DNA of 64,000 nt from Candidatus Nitrosotalea sp. TS (GTDB lineage: Archaea > Thermoproteota > Nitrososphaeria > Nitrososphaerales > Nitrosopumilaceae), in NCBI RefSeq assembly GCF_011319465.1, contig NZ_RCMB01000016.1, positions 1-64,000 of the forward strand, read 5' to 3'. The notes below the pieces were generated by a model. The model searched no databases, was not told the DNA's origin, and saw only the letters and a list, made by a program, of their open reading frames with translations. Made by a program: the position numbers and the translations under genes. Shown one piece after another: positions 19,262 to 27,084 of the stretch (position 1 is its first letter; the number at the start of each line of letters is the position of its first letter).

Positions 19262-19355
19262 GGTCGCAAAAACAATCTAGCAAATAATAGTGGACTGCAG
19301 GGAAGCGTTAAACCCGCAGGATGGGATTTATGTCCCGACAACTTGACAGTGCCTC

Positions 19356-19475
19356 ATGAACATCCTTTTGCTCTCCCAGTTCTTCTCAACCACAAGGGGA
19401 GGAGGAGAGTATGTCTTCAGTGTAATAGCAAAAAAGCTTGCAGAGATGTACAAACAAGTGCTACAACAAAAATAG
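19356..19475 (+). pseudogene. N-terminal stub of a GT4-type glycosyltransferase
   Basis: A 39-codon ORF begins MNILLLSQFFSTTRGGGEY and continues VFSVIAKKLAEM, the textbook start of family 4 (GT-B) glycosyltransferases: first beta strand, glycine-rich loop and first helix. It then ends at a TAG after YKQVLQQK. No downstream continuation in any frame was found before the tRNA-like gene. It looks like the remains of a deleted glycosyltransferase gene beside a tRNA locus. Confidence 0.6.
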
Positions 19476-19528
19476 TTTCACAGCAAGCTACAAAACTATA
19501 ATAAAACTAGAACATATACCATAACCAG

Positions 19529-19613
19529 CGGTGAGGGTGGAATTTGAACCCACGAAACCGACTGGTCATAGAGCCTTCAGTTCCACGCAATGGCCAAGAT
19601 ATGCGACCTCGCC
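19529..19613 (-). tRNA. tRNA gene of class II size (Ser/Leu type), anticodon uncertain
   Basis: On the minus strand the 5' GGCGAGG pairs with 3' CCTCACC (one mismatch), a D-stem CGCA/TGCG is present, and the T-arm GTGGG-TTCAAAT-TCCAC is canonical. The total of 85 nt and a candidate variable-arm stem (ACC-AGTC-GGT) fit a Ser or Leu tRNA. The anticodon arm (region GGAACTGAAGGCTCT) does not fold cleanly, so identity is open; TGA (Ser) with missing bases is one possibility. Confidence 0.6.
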
Positions 19614-19647
19614 AAAATCTTTTTACTTAAATTTTGTAAAAAATACG

Positions 19648-19682
19648 GGTAATATTATTATCATCTGGCAACGTAACAGAAT
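19648..19682 (+). repeat. Upstream element shared with 20342-20376 (copy 1)
   Basis: The pattern GGTAATAT-ATTAT-A-C-GG-AACGTAA-AG--TC is found here and at 20342-20376, about two thirds identical or better over 35 bases. Each copy lies 30-70 bases before a TTG-started ORF, so it may be a shared promoter or operator. Confidence 0.5.
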
Positions 19683-19715
19683 CGTTATAATCAAAAGACA
19701 TCACCTGAACAATAC

Positions 19716-20294
19716 TTGAAAAAAGATGTAGTTTTCATAGTAAAGACAGTGCTTGTATTTTGCGCACTCTCGGCAGCTTTCTCCCTTGTTGGAATGCTCT
19801 TGCCAGAGAAAGGCCCTCTCTCAAACCCAAGCGGCGGGCTGAACATACATGAGATTGGAGGCCACATACTGTGGGGATTAGTGGCAGGTGCGGCTTTTCT
19901 TAGCGCAAGATATGCAATCATTACAGGTCTCTTTGCAGTGCTCATTGATTCAGACCACCTTATTGCACTGTTGCATGTCGATGCACTGACAAGAATGTCT
20001 CACTCTTTTGCGTTTGGCGCAATAGCAGTGGTTGTATTGATGACTGTCTTTGGAAGAAAAGACTATAGGCTTGGCGCGGCAGCGTTTGCAGGGGTACTTT
20101 CACACCTCTCCTTTGACACGTTTGCAGGCAGCGACGGCAGGTTTCCGATGTTTACACCATTTTACAACCACCAAATTATATTCCAAAATATAGACTGGAT
20201 CTATTTCGAAGTGACAGCCGTTGTAATAATTGGAATTGTAACGCTTCTAGTAAGAAGAAAGGAAATACAGGTGCAGAGCACAGTTACAAAATAA
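19716..20294 (+). CDS. Membrane-bound YdjM/DUF457-type metal-dependent hydrolase-like protein
   Basis: A 192-residue membrane protein with four or five hydrophobic helices, starting at TTG. The family pattern is present: a conserved His before the second helix (NIHEIGGHILWG), IDSDHLIAL, RMSHSFAFG, and HLSFDTFAGSDG, giving the Asp/His set thought to bind metal in the YdjM (LexA-regulated inner membrane hydrolase-like) family. The biochemical role is unknown. Upstream (19648-19682) is an element closely similar to one upstream of the RelE-like gene at 20398. It ends about 100 bases before that gene. Confidence 0.65.
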   Translation: MKKDVVFIVKTVLVFCALSAAFSLVGMLLPEKGPLSNPSGGLNIHEIGGHILWGLVAGAAFLSARYAIITGLFAVLIDSDHLIALLHVDALTRMSHSFAFGAIAVVVLMTVFGRKDYRLGAAAFAGVLSHLSFDTFAGSDGRFPMFTPFYNHQIIFQNIDWIYFEVTAVVIIGIVTLLVRRKEIQVQSTVTK

Positions 20295-20341
20295 AATACC
20301 AGACTATGAAATGATAAGTTTCTTGAAATCATATGGTGGCT

Positions 20342-20379
20342 GGTAATATCATTATGACCCGGTAACGTAATAGGGTCAT
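20342..20379 (+). promoter_or_regulatory. Shared upstream element (copy 2) with inverted repeat before RelE-like gene
   Basis: Second copy of the 35-base element. It additionally contains a perfect inverted repeat ATGACCC (20354-20360) / GGGTCAT (20373-20379) separated by 12 bases, ending 18 bases before the start codon of the RelE-like gene. This arrangement is typical of an autoregulatory operator. Confidence 0.5.
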
Positions 20380-20397
20380 GTTTTACAAAAAGGACAA

Positions 20398-20748
20398 TTG
20401 TTAGTATTAGCTCATCCAAAGTACTTTTTTCCATTTTACAAACAACTTGAGGCTCAACGACATAAAAACAAGACCATGTTAGATGCAATAGATAGCGTAA
20501 AACAGCAACTGGAAAGATCTGATCAACCATTAGGAATACACCATAAAAATGCGAACATTCCAGAATATTACAAAAAACGATATGAGCTACAGGTGTTGTA
20601 TCATTTTGAGATGCCCGAAGATCATAGACTAATGTATACAATAAGAAAATCACTCGCAGGAGGAGGAAAAGAGGCCTTGTTTTTAGAACTCATAACTCAC
20701 AATGAATATAACAAAAGATTTGGATATTTCAAGAAGAGATCCCACTAG
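20398..20748 (+). CDS. RelE/ParE-fold toxin-like protein A
   Basis: A 116-residue basic protein with TTG start. Its C-terminal half has a RelE-like strand pattern: HRLMYTIRK, then EALFLELITHNEYNKRFGYF. The same ending (LE-x2-S/T-H-x-EY-x-KRFGY) occurs in the protein at 21745, so the two are paralogues. RelE-fold toxins cut mRNA at the ribosome or inhibit gyrase, but no catalytic set can be claimed here. The next gene, after 46 bases, is a small winged-helix-like protein related to the partner of the second paralogue, which suggests a toxin-antitoxin pair. A one-base-shifted ATG at 20378 is an alternative start only if an indel is present. Confidence 0.6.
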   Translation: MLVLAHPKYFFPFYKQLEAQRHKNKTMLDAIDSVKQQLERSDQPLGIHHKNANIPEYYKKRYELQVLYHFEMPEDHRLMYTIRKSLAGGGKEALFLELITHNEYNKRFGYFKKRSH

Positions 20749-20764
20749 AATACAGTACGCCAGA

Positions 20765-20794
20765 GTTATATACTTACAAGTACATAAGTAAGTT
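20765..20794 (+). promoter_or_regulatory. TATA box and small inverted repeat before the partner gene
   Basis: GTTATATA (about 20765-20772) lies 25 bases before the ATG at 20795, fitting a leaderless archaeal promoter. An inverted repeat TACTTA (20771-20776) / TAAGTA (20785-20790) overlaps the expected transcription start, so it could be an autoregulatory operator. Confidence 0.5.
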
Positions 20795-21154
20795 ATGTTA
20801 CGTAATACTATTGACAAAACCCAGAATAGTGATGAGTTTCTAAAAATTCTAATTCAGAGAAGGAAAAACAAACTTGGTAAGATTGTAGAGAAACTTGCGA
20901 AGAAGAACAACCCCAAATTACTTAGCATAATGAAGGTTGAGGATCTCTTCAAAGACTATATTGAATTTGACTCTAGAAGTCAGCTTTTACGTAAACTAGA
21001 AGGAAGTATGAAGGCAGCTGTGCTCAATACAATAATTGCTCGCCTAGTACTAGAGAATAAGATAGTTGTAAATGATGATCATTCCTTAACGTGGATCGAT
21101 ACAGAAGGAAATAGAAAGCTAAACAAGCAATTTGACACGGCTATTCCTCTTTGA
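20795..21154 (+). CDS. Winged-helix-like partner of RelE-like protein A
   Basis: A 119-residue charged, helical protein. The last 50 residues (SMKAAVLNTIIARLVLENKI, then VVNDDHSLTWI) look like a recognition helix followed by a two-stranded wing. The segment NKIVVNDDHSLTWIDTEGNR aligns with NKIIYDKDGSIVWIFADNSK of the protein at 22071, which sits next to the second RelE-like gene. I therefore read it as a DNA-binding antitoxin or regulator, which is inference. It has its own promoter-like sequence, so it may be expressed more strongly than the upstream gene. Confidence 0.55.
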   Translation: MLRNTIDKTQNSDEFLKILIQRRKNKLGKIVEKLAKKNNPKLLSIMKVEDLFKDYIEFDSRSQLLRKLEGSMKAAVLNTIIARLVLENKIVVNDDHSLTWIDTEGNRKLNKQFDTAIPL

Positions 21155-21265
21155 GTACGTTCGGGTTGTCTGGAGACAGATTTGTTCGATCTGTAATGCC
21201 TAAATTTTGCTTTTATCCTAAGACGCAAATCAAAATAACTAGAGAATACTAGAGGTGTACAACAG

Positions 21266-21658
21266 ATGATAAAAAAGAAGACCCGTGCCAAGAGACCAAA
21301 GAATACAAAAAATGTAGGTACAAAAAACAGCACTAAAAAAAACACGGCACCTAGAAACAAGAGCGCAAGAAAAGAAACGGATCCTGACAGGCTTGCGCTA
21401 TCAAAAAATGACATCTTGCAGTTCTGCGATCATGTATTAAAAAAATGGCAGCAAGATCCCGTACCTAATGCAAGAAACATTCCTGCAATGATTGCAGTAA
21501 GAACAGGCGTGCTCTTCTCCGACGAGGTATCGCTCCAGGCAATCTGGTCTGAAATAATATCATGGATATATCAATTGCTGTATGAAAATGCACAGGCACA
21601 AGCTAGACAGGAAAACCAAGAATGGGCCAAAGTGTTCTACAAAATAAAAAAAGGATAA
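21266..21658 (+). CDS. Protein with Lys/Arg-rich N-terminal tail, accessory to the RelE-like modules
   Basis: A 130-residue protein. The first 45 residues are a disordered, very basic tail (KKKTRAKRPKN and similar), followed by a compact helical domain (LSKNDILQFCDHVLKKW, then IWSEIISWIYQLLYENAQ). The basic tail suggests nucleic acid binding. A 42-base string covering its 3' end recurs at 22517-22558 with two differences, so a second copy of this gene once lay downstream. It is located between the two RelE-like modules. No family is recognised. Confidence 0.5.
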   Translation: MIKKKTRAKRPKNTKNVGTKNSTKKNTAPRNKSARKETDPDRLALSKNDILQFCDHVLKKWQQDPVPNARNIPAMIAVRTGVLFSDEVSLQAIWSEIISWIYQLLYENAQAQARQENQEWAKVFYKIKKG

Positions 21659-21744
21659 AACCAGATTAATTTTTGTCGATCATTGACCAAGTTGATCCTT
21701 CTGTTGTTCAGCTAGTCTTATCTTGACGACATGAGCAGATTTAC

Positions 21745-22074
21745 ATGCCAATGATGAAGAAGGCAAATGATGTAATCGGTAGCACCGAGTTTAGAAAATT
21801 CTATGACAGTATTGTCCAAGACGATCCCAGAAAGAAAGAACTTCTTGATGTGTTTAAAATTCTAAAAGAAGATTGTTTGCGAGGTAACAAGATACCACAC
21901 AATCGTTGGCCCCTTACATATATCAGAAAATATGGAATAAAGAATCTCTGGAGATATCCCATGAGATCAGGCTGGAGAATAGTGTACACAATATTAAGCC
22001 AAAAAGAGAGTTTTGTTGTTTGCATTCTTGAGGTCTTTTCACATCAAGAATACGAAAAGAGGTTTGGCTACTAG
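21745..22074 (+). CDS. RelE/ParE-fold toxin-like protein B
   Basis: A 109-residue protein, paralogous to the one at 20398. The RelE/HigB-like pattern is clearer: LLDVFKILKEDCLRGNKIP, then WRYPMRSGWRIVYTI and VVCILEVFSHQEYEKRFGY. The Arg and Tyr residues in the central strands and the final Lys-Arg-Phe are where RelE toxins hold catalytic residues, though this cannot be proved by eye. It overlaps by four bases the 3' end of the convergent winged-helix gene at 22071. The start used is ATG 21745; MMKK two codons later is equally possible. Confidence 0.65.
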   Translation: MPMMKKANDVIGSTEFRKFYDSIVQDDPRKKELLDVFKILKEDCLRGNKIPHNRWPLTYIRKYGIKNLWRYPMRSGWRIVYTILSQKESFVVCILEVFSHQEYEKRFGY

Positions 22075-22364
22075 AGTAATGACTTGGAAGTTTTTAGGAG
22101 CTTTTTTAGTTTTGAATTGTCTGCAAATATCCAGACTATAGACCCATCCTTGTCGTATATTATTTTGTTTGATTCTTCCAGATAATCTAAGACTGCCTTG
22201 AAGGTGGGATATTGCATCTGTCTTGGCAGTGCCCTCCAGAGGCTGTTTTTGGAAGGATATTGCGAACTTTTAGAAAGAGTTTGTTCCACCATTTTGATAG
22301 TATCAAGCGTGGGATTGGATACATTTGCTTTGAGTTTTTTATTTTTTAATATTACCTTGCTCAT
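22071..22364 (-). CDS. Winged-helix-like partner of RelE-like protein B
   Basis: A 97-residue basic protein related to the 20795 product (see the shared NKI-D-SxxWI wing). SLWRALPRQMQYPTFKAVLD gives helices 2-3 and ESNKIIYDKDGSIVWIF the wing. It is convergent with, and overlaps, the RelE-like gene, unlike the tandem arrangement of module A. Its upstream region (22365-22440) is very A/T-rich with the partly self-complementary string catgtatatatg. Probably a DNA-binding regulator or antitoxin; this is inferred from architecture and pairing. Confidence 0.55.
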   Translation of the reverse strand: MSKVILKNKKLKANVSNPTLDTIKMVEQTLSKSSQYPSKNSLWRALPRQMQYPTFKAVLDYLEESNKIIYDKDGSIVWIFADNSKLKKLLKTSKSLL

Positions 22365-22614
22365 ATGGTTTAAAATGCACTTCCATGTATATATGTAACA
22401 CTATAATACGTATATGTATAATACATTTAAATCACATGTAATAGAAAATTCTGTTCTGTCTTGATAAAAGATAACATGAAAAATATTGCCTTTTAACAGA
22501 TTAAAAGCAAGAAATGCCAAGAATAGGCCAAAGTGTTCTACAAGATAAAAAAAGGATAGACAATCCAAAAAAACGCCGTTCAGCTTTTAAACCCAGTAAT
22601 TTAAGAAGAATCAT
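22365..22614. other. A/T-rich promoter region and remnant of a duplicated gene
   Basis: Positions 22365-22440 hold the A/T-rich promoter region of the minus-strand winged-helix gene. Positions 22517-22558 match 21616-21657 at 40 of 42 bases: this is the 3' end of the basic-tail gene, without the rest of the coding sequence. It is a footprint of tandem duplication and deletion. Confidence 0.65.
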
Positions 22615-23912
22615 TTGACAGACAAGAGCAAGAGGCCGGATCCTCAACCAAAAAAGACGGATAGGATAGCGCAAAAAAGAGAGTTCTCGAATCAAGCCTC
22701 ATCTTCTTTCCTGGGTAGTCTTCATTCCAACCGTTGTCATAGTTTTTCATCAGTATAATTCCAGTAGTATTTCCAGCCCTGATATCTAGAACTACAGGTC
22801 AGCTCCATGCAGACGTATTTTCACCCAATGTAATCAACCCATTCCAGCCAGGAGTGCTTGCAGCACCGCTTGTCATAATATCTATAATCATACTTGTAAT
22901 TGGTACAGCATACTACAAAAAATCAAAGTGCGAGGTCCGCATCAGAAAGATTGCCAATTTTGAGATATCAAAAAAGCAGGCGTTAATTGGCGTAATCATA
23001 ATACTTGCAATCTTTGGAGCACTTACAGCAGGCACGCTGGCAAAGGAAGAGACATGGGTAGACTATGCAAATGTAAAAAGCAGAGTCCAGTCCTGGGATA
23101 TCTCCCAGTTTGGCAAGAGTTTTGAGCCGCATTTCAAGTACCTACTGCTTTCAGTCTCATTGCACACATTTGGAAACATAAGGATACTTCCATTTCTAGT
23201 CAGCATGGCGCTCTTGCTCCAGACATATTTTTTTACAAAAAAAATAACAGGAAAAAGATTTGCAGGGATTGTCTCCATGGTACTTTTGCTTCAAAGTGAC
23301 ATATTTGTCTCATACAGTACAACTGCAAGCTATGAAAATTCCTGGATACTCCTCTACCTGTTTTCGCTATACATGATAACCAAGTTCTGGCCGCCATCTC
23401 CTGCACCATATCTTCTCTCGCTCTTCTCAAAGCCTCTTACCTTGGCATTTTTCCCGATGAGTCTTTATTTTATAGCAAGATCAACATTGTCAAAAAGATC
23501 TAAGATCTACTCCCTTGCATCATATGGCATAGTTGGAATCATAGTAGCTGTTGCCGCATCTGCATACCAGTCAAACTTGGTAGGAACTGCCATTGCATTT
23601 GATGCCTCACAGTTCTGGCAGGGATTTTCTTCCATGGCAATGCAGATGAGGTTTGACTATATTGTGGTGCTCTTTCTCTTGCCACTAACAGTGATGCTCT
23701 TTTTTGCATCAAGAAAGGGAATACTGCATGCAGATTCCATATTGATTTTCATACTAGTCATATTGCTGACATCTCCGTTTCTTACAGGATTTACCCAGCA
23801 GACAAACCAGCCCTATAGGTTTGTCTCGCTTTCTGTCTTTTTTGCAATAGGTGTTGGAATACTATTTTCCAGCAAGACTAGGAAGCAGTCCGAATTATCG
23901 TCCAGTACGTAG
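22615..23912 (+). CDS. Multi-spanning membrane protein, GT-C glycosyltransferase-like, two frameshifts near the start
   Basis: The open frame from a GTG at 22854 encodes 352 residues with about ten helices. Upstream sequence in the same frame (SIIPVVFPALISRTTG, HADVFSPNVINPFQPG) is clearly protein, and two further frames continue it back to a TTG at 22615 (MTDKSKRPDPQPKK, then LLSWVVFIPTVVIVF). Two +1 shifts, near 22705 and 22745, are needed. The Lys-rich cytoplasmic tail, one helix, an extracytoplasmic loop and a polytopic body resemble GT-C enzymes that use lipid-linked sugars, but no DXD or family signature is certain. Its 3' end overlaps the convergent gene at 23878 by 35 bases. Confidence 0.55.
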
Positions 23913-24381
23913 TTACCTTGTCTCCTGTCACCACAGGATATCCATCATGGTTTGCAGTAACAAGTACCTCCCCTCCATTTGATGTATTAACAGATATGAG
24001 ATTTTGAGATACGATGGTAGGTGAGTGATGTACTACAGTATCGTTTACCTTGAGTATCTCGATGTTCTGTCCTCCCACATTGATCATCGTATTCTTGAAG
24101 AGATTCATGTTCTGGTCTATTAGCTGGTTGAACCGGACAGGGTCTATCACGGTAACACGGGAAGTCTCAAGATATGATACCAAGTTTCCTGACGAGTCCT
24201 GTACCTCTACCTGCGCATAGACTCCAACTATCTTCTGCGATACCGCTGTCTGCTGAGGTCCTGCTGTCTGTGGCTGCGGACCTACAGTTTGCTGTGACTG
24301 TCCTACTGTCTGGGCAAATGATATCCCAGTTGACAAGAGCAGAAGAGAGCTAATTGTCAAAGCTAAAAACAATGGTCTCAT
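23878..24381 (-). CDS. Small secreted protein with Gln-rich linker
   Basis: A 167-residue exported protein. A signal peptide (residues 1-23, ending SFA) is followed by a low-complexity Q/T/G/P linker made of repeats such as QTVGQSQQ and QTAGPQQ. A beta-rich domain of about 110 residues follows (VGVYAQVEVQDSSGNLVSYL, ending TYWTIIRTAS). Similar short secreted domains occur in thaumarchaeal surface proteins. No catalytic residues are evident; function unknown. It is transcribed toward the membrane protein at 22615. Confidence 0.65.
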   Translation of the reverse strand: MRPLFLALTISSLLLLSTGISFAQTVGQSQQTVGPQPQTAGPQQTAVSQKIVGVYAQVEVQDSSGNLVSYLETSRVTVIDPVRFNQLIDQNMNLFKNTMINVGGQNIEILKVNDTVVHHSPTIVSQNLISVNTSNGGEVLVTANHDGYPVVTGDKVTTYWTIIRTAS

Positions 24382-24433
24382 GTTTTTTTAGAACGGTTTT
24401 GGGTAAATAAGGTTCTCGAAAAATTAGGCAAGA

Positions 24434-24839
24434 TCAAAGATCGCTAGTTTTCATGACCTTGACATATTTCCTTGCAGCCCTCTCAAGTTCGTCGGTCGTC
24501 TGTTACAAGTACCAGATCTAACTTTTCTGCAACTGTAAGATAAGATGAGTCATAGGCCGTCAGCCCTTCCTTTGTGGCAAGCTCATGCATACGTTTTTCC
24601 AGTCCATTTATGCCAACGGTATTCATGCGTTGCATCAAGAGCAATATGGAGTCAAGCAAGGCAGATGATTGTTCCTGTGTAATCTTTTTCTCACGATATG
24701 AAAGCTTCCAGATGGCATTTAATACCTCATAAACAGTCAGGTCCAAGACATACTGCTTGCTTAGAATTCCTATCGAACGCGAGTCCTGAGTTCTTACAAC
24801 ATTTAGCAAGGAACTTGCATCAAAAAGCCTATCTTTCAT
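24434..24839 (-). CDS. vapC: VapC-type PIN-domain toxin, frameshifted near the end
   Basis: A PIN ribonuclease of about 134 residues. The acidic active-site positions are seen in FDASSLLNVV (first Asp), VYEVLNAIW (Glu), TAYDSSYLTVAE (Asp) and VLVTDD (last Asp). The frame stops early after DDRRT, but removing one base near 24490 continues as ELERAARKYVKVMKTSDL to a TGA at 24434, the expected last helix and strand. VapC toxins cleave tRNA or rRNA. The upstream vapB-like gene overlaps its start by 11 bases, the normal operon order. Confidence 0.8.
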
Positions 24840-25056
24840 CTCTTGATGATCTTACTGCCTTGACAATCTCGCTGCTGCTAACATTTTTCCGTAATATACG
24901 ACCTAACTTATCAAGGTCTTGTGAGAGATTTTTCTCTTCGAGCTTTCTTACCTCATCCTCAAGGGCCTCTCTTACAACCCGGCTTATCTTTATGTGATAC
25001 ATCCTTGCCTTTTTTCTCAACTCGTCTGGTATTTTTGCCGAAACTACCGTGGTCAT
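24829..25056 (-). CDS. vapB: VapB-type antitoxin
   Basis: A 75-residue ribbon-helix-helix protein. The N-terminal strand TTVVSAKIPDELRKKARMYH is followed by KISRVVREALEDEVRKLE, as in CopG/VapB repressors. The C-terminal tail (LRKNVSSSEIVKAVRSS) would bind and block the PIN toxin. It overlaps vapC by 11 bases and precedes it. The pair would bind its own promoter just upstream (25057-25100). Confidence 0.78.
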   Translation of the reverse strand: MTTVVSAKIPDELRKKARMYHIKISRVVREALEDEVRKLEEKNLSQDLDKLGRILRKNVSSSEIVKAVRSSRDER

Positions 25057-25101
25057 AGTATTACTTTCTTGGTAATACCTTATAAGTATTATTTAGACAG
25101 G

Positions 25102-26471
25102 TCATTTGTCATCATCTATTTTACCAGAGGAGCTATACTTTGCAATCTCTTCTTCAAGAGCATCAGTTTCGTCGTCGAGTTGCTGCATTTGCTGTAAAAG
25201 ATATTCCCCGAACCCGCCGCTCTTTTTTCTCTGCATGTAGGATGCACGAAATTTTTGCATCTCGATCTCTTCGAGGACTATAGATTTCCACCATTCAGGG
25301 CTCACACCATTGCCCATGACATTGGGAGTCACAGTCATCTTAAACTGCGTGCCATATCCTTGCCTCCCATGCGAGGCAGTACTTGACACGACAAGACCAG
25401 AGTTTTTAATTTCTGTCAAAATATTTGAAACCTGTCGTTCCCCTAACGGCTTGACGTTTTTGACTAGGCCAGCATAATAGGCATAAATGGTCGATGTCGA
25501 ATGCCAGTCCTTTTTTTGCACATAGGTCAGCTGTGCCAAGGCCAAACAAATTACACGGAAATGGTAAGACCCGTTAGAAAGAATGGACAAGACACGATCT
25601 TTTTGTAGTTCTTCTTTTGCCAGGTTGACATGATTTTTTGAGAGGGGCTCATTTTGTTCCCCTGCAATCTCAGCTGCAACGCGCAAAAGATCTATGGCTC
25701 GCCTAGCATCACCGTGTTCTGTGGACGAGATCTCTGCACAGTACTCCAGTATTGAAGAGTCAATTGGACTTGCAAATGCTTCGCTTGCCCTTTCTTTCAA
25801 GATATCAAGTATGCGATTTTCAATATATGGCTCAAAAAATATTTCAGACGAGCCAATTCTAGAGCGCACTCGATCATCTAGTTCGTATTCAGCCAAGCCG
25901 TTGTTCATTATACCTATGATGCAAAGCATGAGCCCTTTTTGGCGCATGCGCTCTTCTAGCGTTACAAGTCGATACAGAAAATCAGACGGCCTATTCCTTT
26001 GGTCATAGAACAAGACGTCCATCTCGTCAAGTACAAGAACAAAGCATCGCTTGCCATCTTTTTGCAACACTTGCCTCGATTGCACTCCCAATAGACTCTA
26101 TTGCATAATGCATCCCTTGGGCGCTTCTTACGCTTTGCTGCCCAAGTCCTGATAGAATCACATTTGTCGCCCCAAATATGGTTCTGGCCTGCCTGATGTT
26201 TACGATGGCATAAGATATTCCATCCAAATTGTCGCACACATACTTTGTAATGACAGATTTTCCAGAGCCGCTTCTGCCGTATATGGAAATAAACGGCACA
26301 ACATAATTCTGGTCTTTATACCCTATCAGAAAATTTCAGTAATTCCATTTTCTGCTTTTCTCGCCCAATAATTTTTTCAGGAACATATAATGCGTCAAGT
26401 AATTTTTTGTTCTTGAATATGGCATCTTTTTTTTCTAGTTGCAAAATTAAATTTTGAATTTCTTGATTCAT
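25102..26471 (-). CDS. cdc6: Cdc6/Orc1 replication initiator, two frameshifts
   Basis: Three frames join to one Orc1/Cdc6 protein of about 455 residues starting at the ATG at 26471 (MNQEIQNLILQ, VPEKIIGREKQ). After a shift near 26330 it continues IGYKDQNYVVPFISIYGRSGSGKS (in two parts; Walker A GRSGSGKS). After a shift in an A5 run near 26060 it continues KDGKRCFVLVLDEMDVLF (Walker B). The lid and C-terminal winged helix follow, with STEHGDARRAIDLLRVAAEIAG as the sensor 2 region. The protein would bind origin boxes as an AAA+ ATPase and load the MCM helicase. The shifts are probably sequencing errors, since this gene is normally essential. Divergent repeats upstream support an origin there. 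Confidence 0.82.
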
Positions 26472-26473
26472 GT

Positions 26474-26800
26474 TTTTTTGCAGAAAATTCTGGTCAAATA
26501 TTTAGCGAATAAAATAGACAAACAATTTGCATAAAAAAGTTGGCGATCGGACAAAAATTATTTTTTGTTCCAAGATCTACATATGGACAAAGATCTTCTT
26601 CATATGTATACATATGCAGAAGTTTTTTCCTATTTTTTGTGTCTTGTCTCTGTGCAAAAATTTTTGCTCTGCACCTGCGATCTAGTTTTTCGTTCCACTC
26701 AGATCAAGTTCCACTTGAAACGCATATAACTAAACAAAAGAGGGATGTAAATTCAAGAGACAGGTAAAACATTAGTTTAGCGATTCAAGAAAACGCGGCT
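26474..26800. other. Candidate replication origin next to cdc6
   Basis: About 330 A/T-rich bases directly upstream of cdc6 with no gene. GTTCCACTTGAAACG at 26708-26722 matches the archaeal origin-recognition core TTCCAGTGGAAAC at 11 of 13 positions, and GTTCCACT also occurs at 26692-26699. A perfect 16-base palindrome CATATGTATACATATG lies at 26601-26616, with related CATATG at 26580. Archaeal origins usually sit beside cdc6/orc1. The stretch 26800-26910 shows nothing further. Confidence 0.5.
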
Positions 26801-26947
26801 TGACAAAGGGTCTTCTTTGTGAATCTTTGCTTGGATTACAAATTACCAAAACGTTGCAGGAATGATTCCAATTCCTATTTTGTGACTTTCTGCCAAAAAC
26901 TACCCCTGCCTAACATATTAAAGGAACAGGAGTAAAGATTCCAACGA

Positions 26948-27020
26948 AGCCCGGTAGTGTAGCGGTCAAGCATAGGGGCCTTTGGAGCCCTTGACCCCAG
27001 TTCGAATCTGGGCCGGGCTA
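26948..27020 (+). tRNA. tRNA-Gln (TTG anticodon)
   Basis: A 73-nt tRNA with all arms: acceptor AGCCCGG/CCGGGCT with A as discriminator, TA at 8-9, anticodon arm GGGGC-CTTTGGA-GCCCT giving anticodon TTG, and T-arm CCCAG-TTCGAAT-CTGGG. CCA is not encoded. No intron. A TATA-like string (acatatta, about 26913-26920) lies about 30 bases upstream. Confidence 0.92.
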
Positions 27021-27084
27021 CTTTTCTTGAATAGCTTGGATGATACATAAAAAAGATAAGTAACACGTACAACACAATGCATCA

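Larger units (their letters stand above)
19262..19715. other. Gap with a glycosyltransferase remnant and a tRNA-like gene
   Basis: Contains the 39-codon glycosyltransferase fragment (19356-19475), the minus-strand tRNA-like gene (19529-19613) and, at about 19648-19682, an element that recurs upstream of the RelE-like gene at 20398. The stretch 19476-19528 shows nothing else. Confidence 0.5.

Noticed and set aside
19262-24400. A transposon or insertion sequence in the accessory patch
   Set aside because: No transposase motif or terminal inverted repeats were seen; duplications there look like local recombination.
24483-25056. VapBC as a novel system
   Set aside because: Gene order, overlap and motifs are those of an ordinary VapBC pair; only the terminal frameshift is odd.
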